64,000 bases of DNA from Acinetobacter geminorum (GTDB lineage Bacteria > Pseudomonadota > Gammaproteobacteria > Pseudomonadales > Moraxellaceae). A program made the position numbers and the translations under genes. Location: positions 9,143 through 73,142 of the forward strand of contig NZ_JABELE010000018.1 of NCBI RefSeq assembly GCF_013009345.1. Direction: 5' to 3'. The notes below the pieces were generated by a model, which saw only the letters and a list, made by a program, of their open reading frames with translations, was not told the DNA's origin and ran no database searches. This document shows positions 45,294-54,265 of this stretch, in pieces. Numbering within the stretch: the stretch's first letter is position 1; each line of letters opens with the position of its first letter.

Positions 45294-45749
45294 ATGCGTA
45301 CAGACAATAAACTTTCCCGAATACTTCATGTGCTTTTACACATGGCGAGGCAAAATCGCAGTTTTACTTCTGAAGAAATTGCCAAAATGTTATCAACTAA
45401 TCCTGTAGTTATTCGTCGTACCATGACTGGGTTAAAACAGGCTAACTTTGTACAATCAGAGAAAGGGCCTGGCGGTGGTTGGCACTTAATAGGAGATATA
45501 GAAAAAATTACGCTTCTTGATATTTATAAGGCTGTTGGTGAACCTACAATTTTTGCAATCGGCAATGAAAGAAAAAATCCGGAATGTGCTGTAGAACAAG
45601 TCGTCAATGCAGCTCTAGATACAAGTATTCAAGCTGCACAGGCGATTTTGATTCAACGTTTAAAAGAAACTACCCTAGCCGATCTTGCAAGATCATTTGA
45701 TCAAATTTGTATTGAAAAAGGATGGGATTTAAAACACTCACATGAGTAA
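45294..45749 (+). CDS. Rrf2-family transcriptional regulator
   Basis: The 151-residue protein has the Rrf2 winged helix (SRILHVLLHMARQNRSFTSEEIA, then LSTNPVVIRRTMTGLKQA and KGPGGGWHL). A single cysteine in NPECAVEQ occupies the region that holds the cluster-ligating cysteines in IscR and NsrR. Iron-sulfur binding is therefore unlikely and a thiol or redox switch is possible. I choose the ATG of MRTDNKL; a longer frame starting at 45,219 would encode an implausible hydrophobic leader across the promoter. It is divergent from the flavoprotein gene, which it probably controls. Confidence 0.87.
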   Translation: MRTDNKLSRILHVLLHMARQNRSFTSEEIAKMLSTNPVVIRRTMTGLKQANFVQSEKGPGGGWHLIGDIEKITLLDIYKAVGEPTIFAIGNERKNPECAVEQVVNAALDTSIQAAQAILIQRLKETTLADLARSFDQICIEKGWDLKHSHE

Positions 45750-45854
45750 ATTTTTCCTCACGGCTTTTAACCAACAACTAAAGAACTCAAAACCGGATGG
45801 AATTATCAAATTTTATCCGGCATTTAACCGGATAAAACGTGTATAGATTTAATA

Positions 45855-46565
45855 TTAAGAACAGACACCATTGCTAATAACCGATTTTTTGTTTGAATCT
45901 AGCGCCACAATTGAAGAAGAAACCGTATTAATGATTTGAGTCATTGCTTCACTTGAAGCATTCACAATACCTTCCATCTTTTTAGCTTTCTGATCAATCG
46001 GCTGCTTAAAAGCAATTCGACAATTGAGCTGAGATCCTGCATTCGTGATGACTTTTGCATTATTTGACTCTAATTGAGTGGGCGGTATTTGACGCTTCAC
46101 TACCCAAGACACTGCAATATTAATATAGCTTTTATCTACAATATCAAAATGAGAAAAGTCTGTAGAAACTCGATATAAAGGCTGATTGTTTCCAGCTAGC
46201 CCACTGCTATAACTGTCAATTGCCCCTAATTTTTGCTGTAAACCCGCCGACAAGGTATCGCGTAATTGCGTACCCATGGTCGATGTCCAGCGTTCATTGT
46301 TTAACACCGTAGACTTACCACTACTGTCTTGGAGTACCAAAGGCGCACGGTCCAATCGGTCTGGAATCCCGACAGGTAATACCTCAATCACCTGCACAGT
46401 TGATTTTGTAGCCGCAGTAATTTTAGGGGACATCGTATAATAATTTGGCGTTGGCGAACTCGAACATGCCGTCATGGCAACAGCCGTTAAAAACAGGCCG
46501 CTCCCAAGCAGCCAGTTGGCTGCTTTAGGATGTTGAAAAGATAGAGTGTTTTTATTTTTCATCAT
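45855..46565 (-). CDS. pqiC: PqiC/YmbA-like outer membrane lipoprotein
   Basis: The 236-residue protein has a lipoprotein signal with lipobox AMTACSSS and the PqiC/ABC-transport auxiliary domain (VIEVLPVGIPDRLDRAPLVLQDSSGK and NNERWTSTMGTQLRDTLSAGLQ). In E. coli PqiC anchors the PqiB needle-like MCE assembly at the outer membrane. I choose ATG ATG (MMKNKNTL), which overlaps the pqiB stop by 14 nt; a longer frame extends further into pqiB. Its 3' end is duplicated nearby. Confidence 0.85.
   Translation of the reverse strand: MMKNKNTLSFQHPKAANWLLGSGLFLTAVAMTACSSSPTPNYYTMSPKITAATKSTVQVIEVLPVGIPDRLDRAPLVLQDSSGKSTVLNNERWTSTMGTQLRDTLSAGLQQKLGAIDSYSSGLAGNNQPLYRVSTDFSHFDIVDKSYINIAVSWVVKRQIPPTQLESNNAKVITNAGSQLNCRIAFKQPIDQKAKKMEGIVNASSEAMTQIINTVSSSIVALDSNKKSVISNGVCS
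45859..46051. repeat. 193-bp direct repeat, copy 2 (within intact pqiC)
   Basis: This is the native copy, forming the 3' end of pqiC. The near-identical copy 1 lies 1.8 kb away in the same orientation. Confidence 0.92.
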
Positions 46566-48219
46566 CGGTCTCTGGTGTCTTACCACGAATAATTGATTCA
46601 GGATGTTGCTCAATATAGTCTGCCATTAACTGTAATGAAGCAGCCGCACGTGTCATTTGCTGTAATGCTTTGCGTACGTCTTGTTGTAACGGCGCATCGC
46701 TCGACAAAATAGACTCTGACGATCTTACAGTTTTACGAACATCGTCCAAGGTTGCTTGTAAACCAGGGGCAACTTTTCCATCTAACTGTTTAACCAGTTT
46801 GTCGGTAGACTCAATGGCTGTGTTCATATTGTTGAGCGTTTTACGTACATCTTGCCCAATCTCAACTAACGGGAATTTAGTTAACTTGTCAGCAATCTGA
46901 GAAACTTGTGCTTGTAAGCCACTCAATTCAGTTGGTGTAGTTGGAATCACTACACGGTCATCACTCAAAATTTGTAATGTGGCTGGCTTAGCTTTAGGGA
47001 ACTTATCTAGGGCAATATAGTTTTGGCCCGTGAGAAGGTTGCCTGTTCTCATTTGAGCACGCCATCCATGTTCAACAAAATCTTTGAAAATATTGCTGTT
47101 TGGATTGAGTGCCTGTCCATTCTCAACGCGTGACGGATAAATAACCGCCTCAACACGCATACGAATCTGCTTATAGTTGTTATAAAACTCTGCATTAATC
47201 GATTTAACATTACCAATTTCAATGCCCATGAAATCAATTGGTGCGCCAACAGACAGTCCACGTAATGAATGATCAAAGTACATGATCACACCACGAGGTT
47301 GCCCATCCGGTTCTTTTAATGCCTCAGTTTTCGAATCCCACAGATTAAAGCGACTATGATTTGCCGCTGTGGTAGCACGCGAACTTTCAGGAATTCCAAA
47401 AGCAATACCGCCCGCGACAATACTTGCCAGCGATTGAGTATCTAAACTAAATCCTGAGGCATTCAAGCTCACATCAATGCCACTCGCCTGCCAAAACCGT
47501 GCGTCGGTGGTGACAAACTTATCATATGGTGCACGGATAAAAGTTTGTAGCTCTACAGTTTTACCATCGTTAGACAATTTATATGCTGTAATTTGGCCCA
47601 CATTAATTCGACGATAATAAATTGGAGAACCGACATCTAAAGACCCCAAGTCATCTGCATTTAAGAAAAATTCTTTGCCCGGTACATCAGCAGTAATCAC
47701 TGGCGGTACCTCTAAGCCAGTAAATTCGAGCTTTTTCTCTTCCGACTTACCACCATCCACTTCAATATATGAACCTGACAATAATGTGTCTATTCCTGAA
47801 ACCCCACTCGTCCCAATACGTGGTCGCACAACCCAAAACCGTGAATCTTTTGCGGCAAAGTTACTGGCATCTTTACGCAAATCAATTCTGGCAATCACGT
47901 GTGAACGGTCTTCTGAAAGATCAATCTGCCGTACTACGCCAATATCGACCTGTTTATAACGGACCGTTGTTTTACCCGCGACCAATCCCTCAGCCGTCCT
48001 AAAAGATACGTCAATGGTCGGGCCGTGAGACAAGAGCGCTTTTATCGCTAATGAAAGCGCGATTAAAAGAGCAACCAATGGAATGAGCCAAATTAAAAGA
48101 GGCTTCCACCGACTTTTCTTTTCTTGGGGTTCTGGCAAATCATTCACGCTATCCAGTTCAACATCTGGATCACGACGATCTGAGTTACCAGGGGTTATTT
48201 CATTTTCAGACATACTCAT
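46552..48219 (-). CDS. pqiB: PqiB, MCE-domain intermembrane lipid transport protein
   Basis: The 555-residue protein has a cytoplasmic N-terminal tail, one transmembrane helix (PLLIWLIPLVALLIALSLAI) and three MCE domains: starting near GPTIDVSFRTAEGLVAGKT, then GLRGLS-type GSPIYYRRINVGQITAYKL, and last HSLRGLSVGAPIDFMGIEIG. A coiled C-terminal region follows (VSQIADKLTKFP to QHPESI). Three MCE domains identify PqiB rather than LetB (seven). It forms a periplasmic tube for lipid transfer between membranes. Start: ATG of MSMSENE, just after the pqiA stop. Confidence 0.92.
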   Translation of the reverse strand: MSMSENEITPGNSDRRDPDVELDSVNDLPEPQEKKSRWKPLLIWLIPLVALLIALSLAIKALLSHGPTIDVSFRTAEGLVAGKTTVRYKQVDIGVVRQIDLSEDRSHVIARIDLRKDASNFAAKDSRFWVVRPRIGTSGVSGIDTLLSGSYIEVDGGKSEEKKLEFTGLEVPPVITADVPGKEFFLNADDLGSLDVGSPIYYRRINVGQITAYKLSNDGKTVELQTFIRAPYDKFVTTDARFWQASGIDVSLNASGFSLDTQSLASIVAGGIAFGIPESSRATTAANHSRFNLWDSKTEALKEPDGQPRGVIMYFDHSLRGLSVGAPIDFMGIEIGNVKSINAEFYNNYKQIRMRVEAVIYPSRVENGQALNPNSNIFKDFVEHGWRAQMRTGNLLTGQNYIALDKFPKAKPATLQILSDDRVVIPTTPTELSGLQAQVSQIADKLTKFPLVEIGQDVRKTLNNMNTAIESTDKLVKQLDGKVAPGLQATLDDVRKTVRSSESILSSDAPLQQDVRKALQQMTRAAASLQLMADYIEQHPESIIRGKTPETDDEK

Positions 48220-48226
48220 TGTTCTT

Positions 48227-49036
48227 TTATTGACTGGGATTAATGGAATCATTATTCAACGGCGGGTGTTCAGCCTGAATAATCTTGGTTTTGTTTGAGG
48301 CAAAAGTAGAAGGTTTATTTGTATTTTGAGATGCGTAGAAGTTATCCCAAATAAGTCGTGGGTCAAAACTTAAAGATGCAAACATGGTTAACACGACAAC
48401 CGCACCAAAAGCGATCGAACCCGGCCCTGCTAAAATCGTAGCAAGTGATTGAATCTGAATGAGCGCTGTTAAAAGTGCCACCACAAATACGTCAATCATT
48501 GACCAACGGCCGATAAACTCGACAACTCGATATAATTTAACGCATTGCTCAGGTAAAAACTTCCATGCTGACGATTGTTGAAGATATACCGCCACCAATA
48601 AAAAATACAAAATCAGTAGCTTTAGCATGGGAATAAAAATACTGGCCATAAAAATGACCACTGAAACCAGATAGTCTCCACTTTGCCAAAAGTAAATGAC
48701 CCCACTCATGATGGTATCTTGCTGGCTACCCAACAGTGAGTCAGTCACCGTCATTGGAAGTACATTGGCGGGAATATAGAGAATGGTCGCAGCCACCACT
48801 AAGGCAAAAGTTCGATTTAAACTCGCTGGTTTACGTGAATGCAGCACGCTATTACAACGAATACAACGTAACACCTGATGGCTTTGGTTGAGTCGTCTCT
48901 TTTCATTTTGAGCAGAATTTACAACCCCACAGCAATGACACACAATTAATGAGAGATCTTTGGCTCTTGGATATTGCTTAAGCATTGACCCTTGCTGCGA
49001 GATTTGTGTTTGGGTCACATTTTTTATCGTTTTCAT
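48227..49036 (-). CDS. pqiA: PqiA second domain protein
   Basis: The 269-residue inner membrane protein has a zinc ribbon (CHCCGVVNSAQNEKR and RCIRCNSVLHSRK) and a PqiA domain with four hydrophobic segments. In E. coli PqiA carries two such halves in one polypeptide of about 417 residues; here the halves are separate genes that overlap by 4 nt (ATGA). Its start overlaps the first-half gene, so it is translated coupled to it. It works with PqiB and PqiC. Confidence 0.88.
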   Translation of the reverse strand: MKTIKNVTQTQISQQGSMLKQYPRAKDLSLIVCHCCGVVNSAQNEKRRLNQSHQVLRCIRCNSVLHSRKPASLNRTFALVVAATILYIPANVLPMTVTDSLLGSQQDTIMSGVIYFWQSGDYLVSVVIFMASIFIPMLKLLILYFLLVAVYLQQSSAWKFLPEQCVKLYRVVEFIGRWSMIDVFVVALLTALIQIQSLATILAGPGSIAFGAVVVLTMFASLSFDPRLIWDNFYASQNTNKPSTFASNKTKIIQAEHPPLNNDSINPSQ

Positions 49037-49641
49037 GGCAGTGACCTATCAATTTCGTTCCATATATCACTCACCTTTATGGAAGTAATATAGACCAACA
49101 ATACACTTAAAATCGCAAATGCCCATAACGCAATCTCGGGAATCACCAACACCATTCCCATTAACTTCACAAGCGTGACCAAGATTCCAATTAAGAAGAC
49201 CTCAACCATTCCCCACACTCTCATAAAATAAAGTGTACGTAAGGCAAATACTAAAAATGTGGGTCTTTTCTTCAATACGCTTACTGTGCCCAACACATAG
49301 GAGAGTAATAAAAGATAGGAAAGTGGCACAATAAAAGTGGTGATTAAAATAAGAATGCCAACAAAAGCCCGATCATAATGAAACATTACCCAGACCGCAC
49401 CAAGTAAAGTGGTTTCAGAGATGTTGCCCTGCAATTCAATTTTTACAATAGGAAAGCTATTGGCAATAACAAATACGATCAACGCCGTTAAGATTAAAGC
49501 CAACAGTGTCGAAAAAGGTTTGGTGTGCCGATAGAGTTCAGCACCGCAGCATAAGCAATAAGCTCTTTTTCCATAAGCAAGCGGGGTTCTACGATAGACA
49601 GTATCGCATTCCTCACAACCTGCTAATTCTTTAAGCTTCAT
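49033..49641 (-). CDS. pqiA: PqiA first domain protein
   Basis: The 202-residue protein has an N-terminal zinc ribbon (CEECDTVYRRTPLAYGKRAYCLCCGAELYR, two CxxC pairs) and four transmembrane segments of the PqiA domain, including the conserved GMVEVFLIGILVTLVKL. It is the first gene of the pqi operon and has a 150-nt upstream region before the LysR fragment. Confidence 0.88.
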   Translation of the reverse strand: MKLKELAGCEECDTVYRRTPLAYGKRAYCLCCGAELYRHTKPFSTLLALILTALIVFVIANSFPIVKIELQGNISETTLLGAVWVMFHYDRAFVGILILITTFIVPLSYLLLLSYVLGTVSVLKKRPTFLVFALRTLYFMRVWGMVEVFLIGILVTLVKLMGMVLVIPEIALWAFAILSVLLVYITSIKVSDIWNEIDRSLP

Positions 49642-49762
49642 AGTTATACTCTAAGGTTTATCATTTTACTGTGTCACACAAAGCTCTTTTTATTACTAAG
49701 ATAAATTAAAATATAAATCAATCGAAAAACTATCCAAGTCATCATAAATTTTGAGATGAAAA

Positions 49763-50150
49763 TTACCGTAGGTGCTGTTCAATATATTGTTGAAACTGCT
49801 GAATAATATGTACAGATTGTGTGGTGGAATTGAAATAGAGACCAAAATTTAAAGGCTTAAGTTCCGGCAATACATCGCTTTCTATGCGATGAATGTCTGA
49901 AGGAATCTGAAAACATGATCTCAAGCTTATACCAATACCCGCCCTTACAGCAGGCCATAACGCTTGAACAGAATTACACTCATAAGCAATATGCCAAGCC
50001 TGCCCAACCTGTTCCAATGCCTCAATAGCCATTTGCCTTAGCATACACGGTTGCTGCAATACCACGAGTGGAATGGAAACTTTATTTTCAATGATTTGCT
50101 GAATATGAGTATGAGCGCAAAACAACCAATTTGTCTCAATACTTTTGAGT
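49763..50150 (-). pseudogene. LysR-type regulator, C-terminal fragment cut by an IS
   Basis: About 129 codons of the LysR substrate-binding domain remain (LFCAHTHIQQII to the C-terminus, with AVRAGIGISLRSCF). The N-terminal half with the helix-turn-helix is missing. The frame runs straight into the left inverted repeat of the IS, and the sequence beyond the IS is not the missing part. The first methionine-like codon is a TTG inside the domain, so no functional protein is expected. Confidence 0.85.
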
Positions 50151-51189
50151 GGCTTTGTTGCACAAAGATTTAAAAACTAGGATTTCCCCTATCTACTCAA
50201 ATTTAAGTGACAACTCGGGTGTGAGGTCTGCCTAAATCGATAAATCTATTTAATACTGCCACTCGTGCATGAATCTCATTGACTTGGCTTTGAAAGTTTC
50301 TCGCACTGAGTTTATCGCCTAATAACTTGATGCAATGCATCTTGGTTTCGACCAAACTTCGCCGATGATAGCCTGACCATTTTTTCCATAGTGTCCTGCC
50401 GAAACGTTTAACTGTTCGTAGTAATTCATTTCGCTCTAGCGAACTGGTCTTTGTATCTTTCCAAGGCTTCGCATTTTTTCTAGGAGGAATCACTGCATGT
50501 GCTTGTCGATCTGCAATGACCTGACGGCATTGTTTTGTATCATAAGCTCCATCTGTATAGACTGAATCAATTTGTTCATTCAACGGAATTTGATCTAGTA
50601 AATCCACAAGGACTTGCGAATCACTCACGTTATTGGTTGTAAGCTGAACTGCTCGTATTTGTAGGGTTTTAGAATCTATCCCAATATGTAGTTTACGCCA
50701 TTGGCGACGGTATTCAGGTTGATGTTTCTTACGTTTCCATTCACCTTCACCTAAAAACTTCAAGCCCGTGGAATCGACGTGTAGATGCAGTCCATTGCAA
50801 CTCTTTTCATAGCTAATTTGAATATCAATATGCTTTTGTCTTCTACAAAGCGTACTGTAATCTGGTGCTGCCCAATTTAATCCGCAAAGGTTAATCAGAC
50901 TTTGAACAAAACCTGTGACCATGCGTAAAGACAATCGAAATAGGGATTTGATCATCAGACAGCACTGGATGGCAGTATCAGAATAGGTTTGATTTCGACC
51001 ATGCTTGCCTTGTGATTGTGCATACCACTGGGTCTTTGGATCGAACCAAATGGCAATATTCCCACGATTAATGAGAGCTCGGTTATATGCGGACCAATTG
51101 GTTGTGCGGTAGATTTTGTGTGTAGGCTTCTTCATTTGAAAATTATATTGCTGAAGAAGCCCTTAAGAATAGCTTTGTGCAACAAAGCC
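50151..51189 (-). mobile_element. IS5-family, IS903-group insertion sequence, 1,039 bp (ISAba13-like)
   Basis: The element is bounded by 16 to 17-bp inverted repeats GGCTTTGTTGCACAAAG (left) and the complement at the right end. Its length of exactly 1,039 bp and single transposase agree with what I know of ISAba13, but the name is not proven. The flanks (CTTTTGAGT on the left, TTACCTATC on the right) are not a 9-bp target duplication, so it is not a simple insertion. Confidence 0.88.
50203..51135 (-). CDS. IS5-family (IS903 group) transposase
   Basis: The 310-residue DDE transposase appears intact. The first Asp lies in LHLHVDSTGLKFLGEGEW, the second in VYTDGAYDTKQC and the Glu in RRSLVETKMHCIKLLG, whose YREK-like neighbourhood suits IS5 members. 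It is encoded entirely within the IS and reads toward the truncated LysR gene. Confidence 0.93.
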   Translation of the reverse strand: MKKPTHKIYRTTNWSAYNRALINRGNIAIWFDPKTQWYAQSQGKHGRNQTYSDTAIQCCLMIKSLFRLSLRMVTGFVQSLINLCGLNWAAPDYSTLCRRQKHIDIQISYEKSCNGLHLHVDSTGLKFLGEGEWKRKKHQPEYRRQWRKLHIGIDSKTLQIRAVQLTTNNVSDSQVLVDLLDQIPLNEQIDSVYTDGAYDTKQCRQVIADRQAHAVIPPRKNAKPWKDTKTSSLERNELLRTVKRFGRTLWKKWSGYHRRSLVETKMHCIKLLGDKLSARNFQSQVNEIHARVAVLNRFIDLGRPHTRVVT

Positions 51190-51212
51190 TTACCTATCTA
51201 TTAATTCTCAAT

Positions 51213-51977
51213 CTAGCTTTTACAAATAGTCACTCCACCATCAGCGAGTAAAGCACTTCCTGTAATAAAGCTTGCATCATCACTCACTAAAAAGAGCGCT
51301 GCTTTCGCAATTTCATCAGGCTCAGCTAAACGTTTCATCGCATGTATGCTTCTTACAAACTCTAGAACTTCTGGAGAAGGTGCCGCTTCTTGGCCCATTG
51401 AAGTATTTGTTCCACCGGGTAAAAGTGCATTTACTCGAATGCCTGAAGTTGCATATTCTGCCGCCATCACTTTGGTTAAACCAATGAGTCCTGCTTTACT
51501 TGCAGCATAGGCCGCCATTTGAGGGAACCCTATATGATGACCAACAAAAGAGGATGTAAACACTATTGAGCCATAGCCTTGCTTTAACATCACTTTAAGC
51601 TGCTCTCTAGCCGACTGAAACGCACTGGTTAAATTGCTCTGAATAACATGATTCCAATTTTCATCGGTTGTGACGTGAGTAAGCTGGTATTCTCCCAACA
51701 TACCAGCATTATTAAATGCAATATCTAACCTTCCATAATATTGCGTAGCCATATCAATCGCTTTTTGCATGATTGTAGGGTCATTAAGATCCCCTGCAAT
51801 AAAGTGCGCAACGACGCCATCTTGATTCAAACTATCGCAAAGTTCTTTTAAAACACGCTCACGGCGTGCAACCAGAATAACTTTCGCGCCTTCCGCTACA
51901 AATAGCGATGCGGCACTTAAACCTATACCTGAACTTGCACCCGTAATAATAGCCACTTTGTCTTTTAATCTGCTCAT
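51213..51977 (-). CDS. Short-chain dehydrogenase/reductase
   Basis: The 254-residue SDR has the cofactor motif TGASSGIG (residues 13-20), NNAG near 91, and the catalytic Ser (FTSSF) and YAASK near 155. The end block FLVSDDASFITGSALLADGG is also typical. The Asp/Glu at the end of beta-2 is replaced by Arg (VARRERVL), suggesting NADPH use. The substrate is unknown. Its stop lies only 24 nt from the IS, but the gene is intact. Confidence 0.9.
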   Translation of the reverse strand: MSRLKDKVAIITGASSGIGLSAASLFVAEGAKVILVARRERVLKELCDSLNQDGVVAHFIAGDLNDPTIMQKAIDMATQYYGRLDIAFNNAGMLGEYQLTHVTTDENWNHVIQSNLTSAFQSAREQLKVMLKQGYGSIVFTSSFVGHHIGFPQMAAYAASKAGLIGLTKVMAAEYATSGIRVNALLPGGTNTSMGQEAAPSPEVLEFVRSIHAMKRLAEPDEIAKAALFLVSDDASFITGSALLADGGVTICKS

Positions 51978-52098
51978 ACTCTCAATTCCATCTTCATTAA
52001 ATTGATGGATATATTTTGAGTAACCCGAAGAAAATAGACTCTCTGATTCTTGCTATTTTGAAAAAATTAACTCTATAAAACAGCCAACTAAAACAATT

Positions 52099-53166
52099 TT
52101 AGTTCCGTGCCAGTTCTGCTTCTTTCTCTAATAATGCACGTTTACGCTCAACGCCCCAACGATAACCAGAAATAAAACCATCATTTCGAACGACACGATG
52201 ACATGGAATAGCAACAGCTAACATATTTGCTGCACACGCCCCTGCAACGGCCCGAACGGCTTTAGGTGAACCTATTTTTTGGGCTATATCGGAATAACTG
52301 GCTGTCTGCCCCGCAGGAATTTCTTTTAAGGCCTGCCATACTCTTTGTTGAAATGCAGTCCCTTGAATATCTAGAGGTAAATCTAATCCGATTTGTGGCG
52401 CTTCAATAAACCCGACAATATGCGCAATCAGTTGCTCAAACTCATCATCACACCCGATCAAATCGGCTTCCGGAAATTTATCTTGTAAATCATTTAAAAG
52501 CTTTTCAGGGTCATCGCCTAGCAAAATTGCACAAATTCCTTTCTGGCTTTGAGCAACTAAAATATCTCCTAAAGAACAAGCTCCTATGGCGAAAAAGATA
52601 CGCACACCCTTACCGCCAGATTTCCATTCTTTCGCTGTCATACCTAATAGCGAACTTGAATTTTCATAGAACTGACTATTTGAATTAAAACCTGCATTAA
52701 ATATTGCATCAGTCACACTGATATTTTCATCTAGGTTTTCTCTTAGCTTTTTACTTTTATGCGCATCAGCATAGCCTTTGGGTGTCAGGCCAGTAATTTG
52801 CTTAAAAACTCGGTGAAAATGATATGCGCTCATTCCTACATGCTCTGCCACAACTGATAGAGACAAGTTTTCTTCATGTAGTTCGATGTATCTACACGCT
52901 TTCTCGATTTTCTCTACAAGCTTTGGATCATGTGCATTTGAGAGTCTGTTTTGTATTTTTTGGCTTGCTCGATAACCATTTTTCTCGGCTTGCACGGCAT
53001 TCTCAAAGAAAACTACATTTTCTTTTTTAGGCAGTCTTTTTGTACTTGATGGCAGACAGTACATACCTGAGGATTTCACGCCATAAACAAAATATGCATC
53101 AGCTTCCGCATTTCGATCAACAATTGCTTGCCATCTATCTTCGTCTGTTATCCACTGATTTTTCAT
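52099..53166 (-). CDS. ada: Ada: transcriptional regulator / O6-methylguanine-DNA methyltransferase with incomplete zinc site
   Basis: The 355-residue protein has the three Ada parts: an N-terminal Ada zinc domain (1-75), AraC-type helix-turn-helix (about 85-180, LSVVAEHVGMSAYHFHRVFK) and C-terminal AGT domain with catalytic Cys322 in IPCHRVV. In the N-domain, only Cys37 (GMYCLPSS, equivalent to E. coli Cys38) remains. The positions of Cys42, Cys69 and Cys72 are Ser41, Ser68 and Ile71, so the zinc tetrathiolate and the phosphotriester sensor should be absent. Start chosen: ATG after AGGTGAG, not the GTG three codons upstream. Confidence 0.88.
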   Translation of the reverse strand: MKNQWITDEDRWQAIVDRNAEADAYFVYGVKSSGMYCLPSSTKRLPKKENVVFFENAVQAEKNGYRASQKIQNRLSNAHDPKLVEKIEKACRYIELHEENLSLSVVAEHVGMSAYHFHRVFKQITGLTPKGYADAHKSKKLRENLDENISVTDAIFNAGFNSNSQFYENSSSLLGMTAKEWKSGGKGVRIFFAIGACSLGDILVAQSQKGICAILLGDDPEKLLNDLQDKFPEADLIGCDDEFEQLIAHIVGFIEAPQIGLDLPLDIQGTAFQQRVWQALKEIPAGQTASYSDIAQKIGSPKAVRAVAGACAANMLAVAIPCHRVVRNDGFISGYRWGVERKRALLEKEAELARN

Positions 53167-53244
53167 TTTGCTCACCTCAATTGCAATTTAATATTTAATG
53201 ACTTATTTTCGCAACTTTGTTGATAAGCAAAACTCTTGGTATTG

Positions 53245-53700
53245 CTATTTTAATCTTTTCAACGCAAAAACATTCCAATGCAACTTTACTCCGAGCACAC
53301 CCAATAAAATTAAACTTGCACCTAAAATTTGAGTACTAGTCAGCACATGATCAAAGAATAAATAATCAATTACGATGGTCGATATAGGATAAATAAAAGA
53401 TAAAATCGCAATGTTATTTAAAGGTATTTTCTTAATTGCCGAATACATTAAATAATAAAGAAATGCCGTATGTAGAACCCCTAACCCCATTACAAAGAAC
53501 CATTGTTGGCCTATCGGTGGGTTTACAAAAACCGATATAAACGGGGTCATGGCAATGGCCCCACTTAAAGTCTGTATAAGCACAATTAATAACGGTGGTG
53601 TGTTAGTTAATTTTTTAGTCATTAGAACAGATATCGAATACAGACTAGTAGCAATAAGAACCAAGCCTAAACCTGCTAACTCATTATAGTGATTCTTTAG
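53245..53700 (-). pseudogene. EamA/DMT transporter, C-terminal half only
   Basis: Only one EamA domain remains, with about four transmembrane segments (LIATSLYSISVLMTKKL to LILLGVLGVKLHW); complete transporters have two and about 290 residues. The reading frame begins right after an in-frame stop next to the TetR gene, with no ATG at its start; TTG at 53,664 would be the first start and lies inside a helix. The loss of the N-terminal half looks like a deletion. Confidence 0.78.
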
Positions 53701-53710
53701 TTAAATAAAT

Positions 53711-54265
53711 TTAGGCAACCCTCACCAAAAAGTAATTTAACAATTTGGTTTGCTCTTCAACGCTATCTGAAGTCAAAAGCCCCAAAATCGCCCCATCAAT
53801 CATAAATACAAAAATATCCGATTCTTCATACGTAGCCCTTTTTTTAGATTCTCGCAGAACCCAGAAAATTTCATTTTTAAGCCATCGCCTATAGCGAATT
53901 GCGGTTTGGTATGCATTTGGATAAAGCTGTTTAATTTCAAAAATCGCTTTAAACAACAGATAATACGCACCTTTTAAGTCAGCATGTAAAAGGTAAATTT
54001 GTCTAAGCGTAAGAGACAAATCTGGATATTGACGAGATTCACTTACAGCTCTCACTTTTTCTTTTAAGTGCTCTTTTTGAACCAACAAACACATTTCAAT
54101 TAATCTTTCTTTTGAGTGAAAGTAGTTGTAAAAAGTGGCTTTAGAAATTTTAGTTTCACTAACAATTCGGTCCACCCCGACCTTGTTAAAGCCGTATTGT
54201 TTAAATAAATCTGCTGCTGTATAAGGCGCTCGCGTTGCTCTAAATGAAACTTCTAAATTTTTCAT
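53711..54265 (-). CDS. TetR-family transcriptional regulator
   Basis: The 184-residue protein has a TetR helix-turn-helix (AADLFKQYGFNKVGVDRIVSE, then TKISKATFYNYFHSKERLIEM) at residues about 18-62 and a C-terminal domain ending YFLVRVA. It lies directly upstream of the EamA remnant on the same strand, so the transporter was probably its former neighbour in an operon. It is downstream of the prophage-like RNA locus. Confidence 0.87.
   Translation of the reverse strand: MKNLEVSFRATRAPYTAADLFKQYGFNKVGVDRIVSETKISKATFYNYFHSKERLIEMCLLVQKEHLKEKVRAVSESRQYPDLSLTLRQIYLLHADLKGAYYLLFKAIFEIKQLYPNAYQTAIRYRRWLKNEIFWVLRESKKRATYEESDIFVFMIDGAILGLLTSDSVEEQTKLLNYFLVRVA

Noticed and set aside
45811..45837. TTTTATCCGG/CCGGATAAAA hairpin downstream of the Rrf2 gene
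   Set aside because: A perfect 10-bp stem, but no T run follows on either strand, so I do not call it a terminator. A third CCGGAT copy at 45,793 suggests some structure, but I cannot assign a role.
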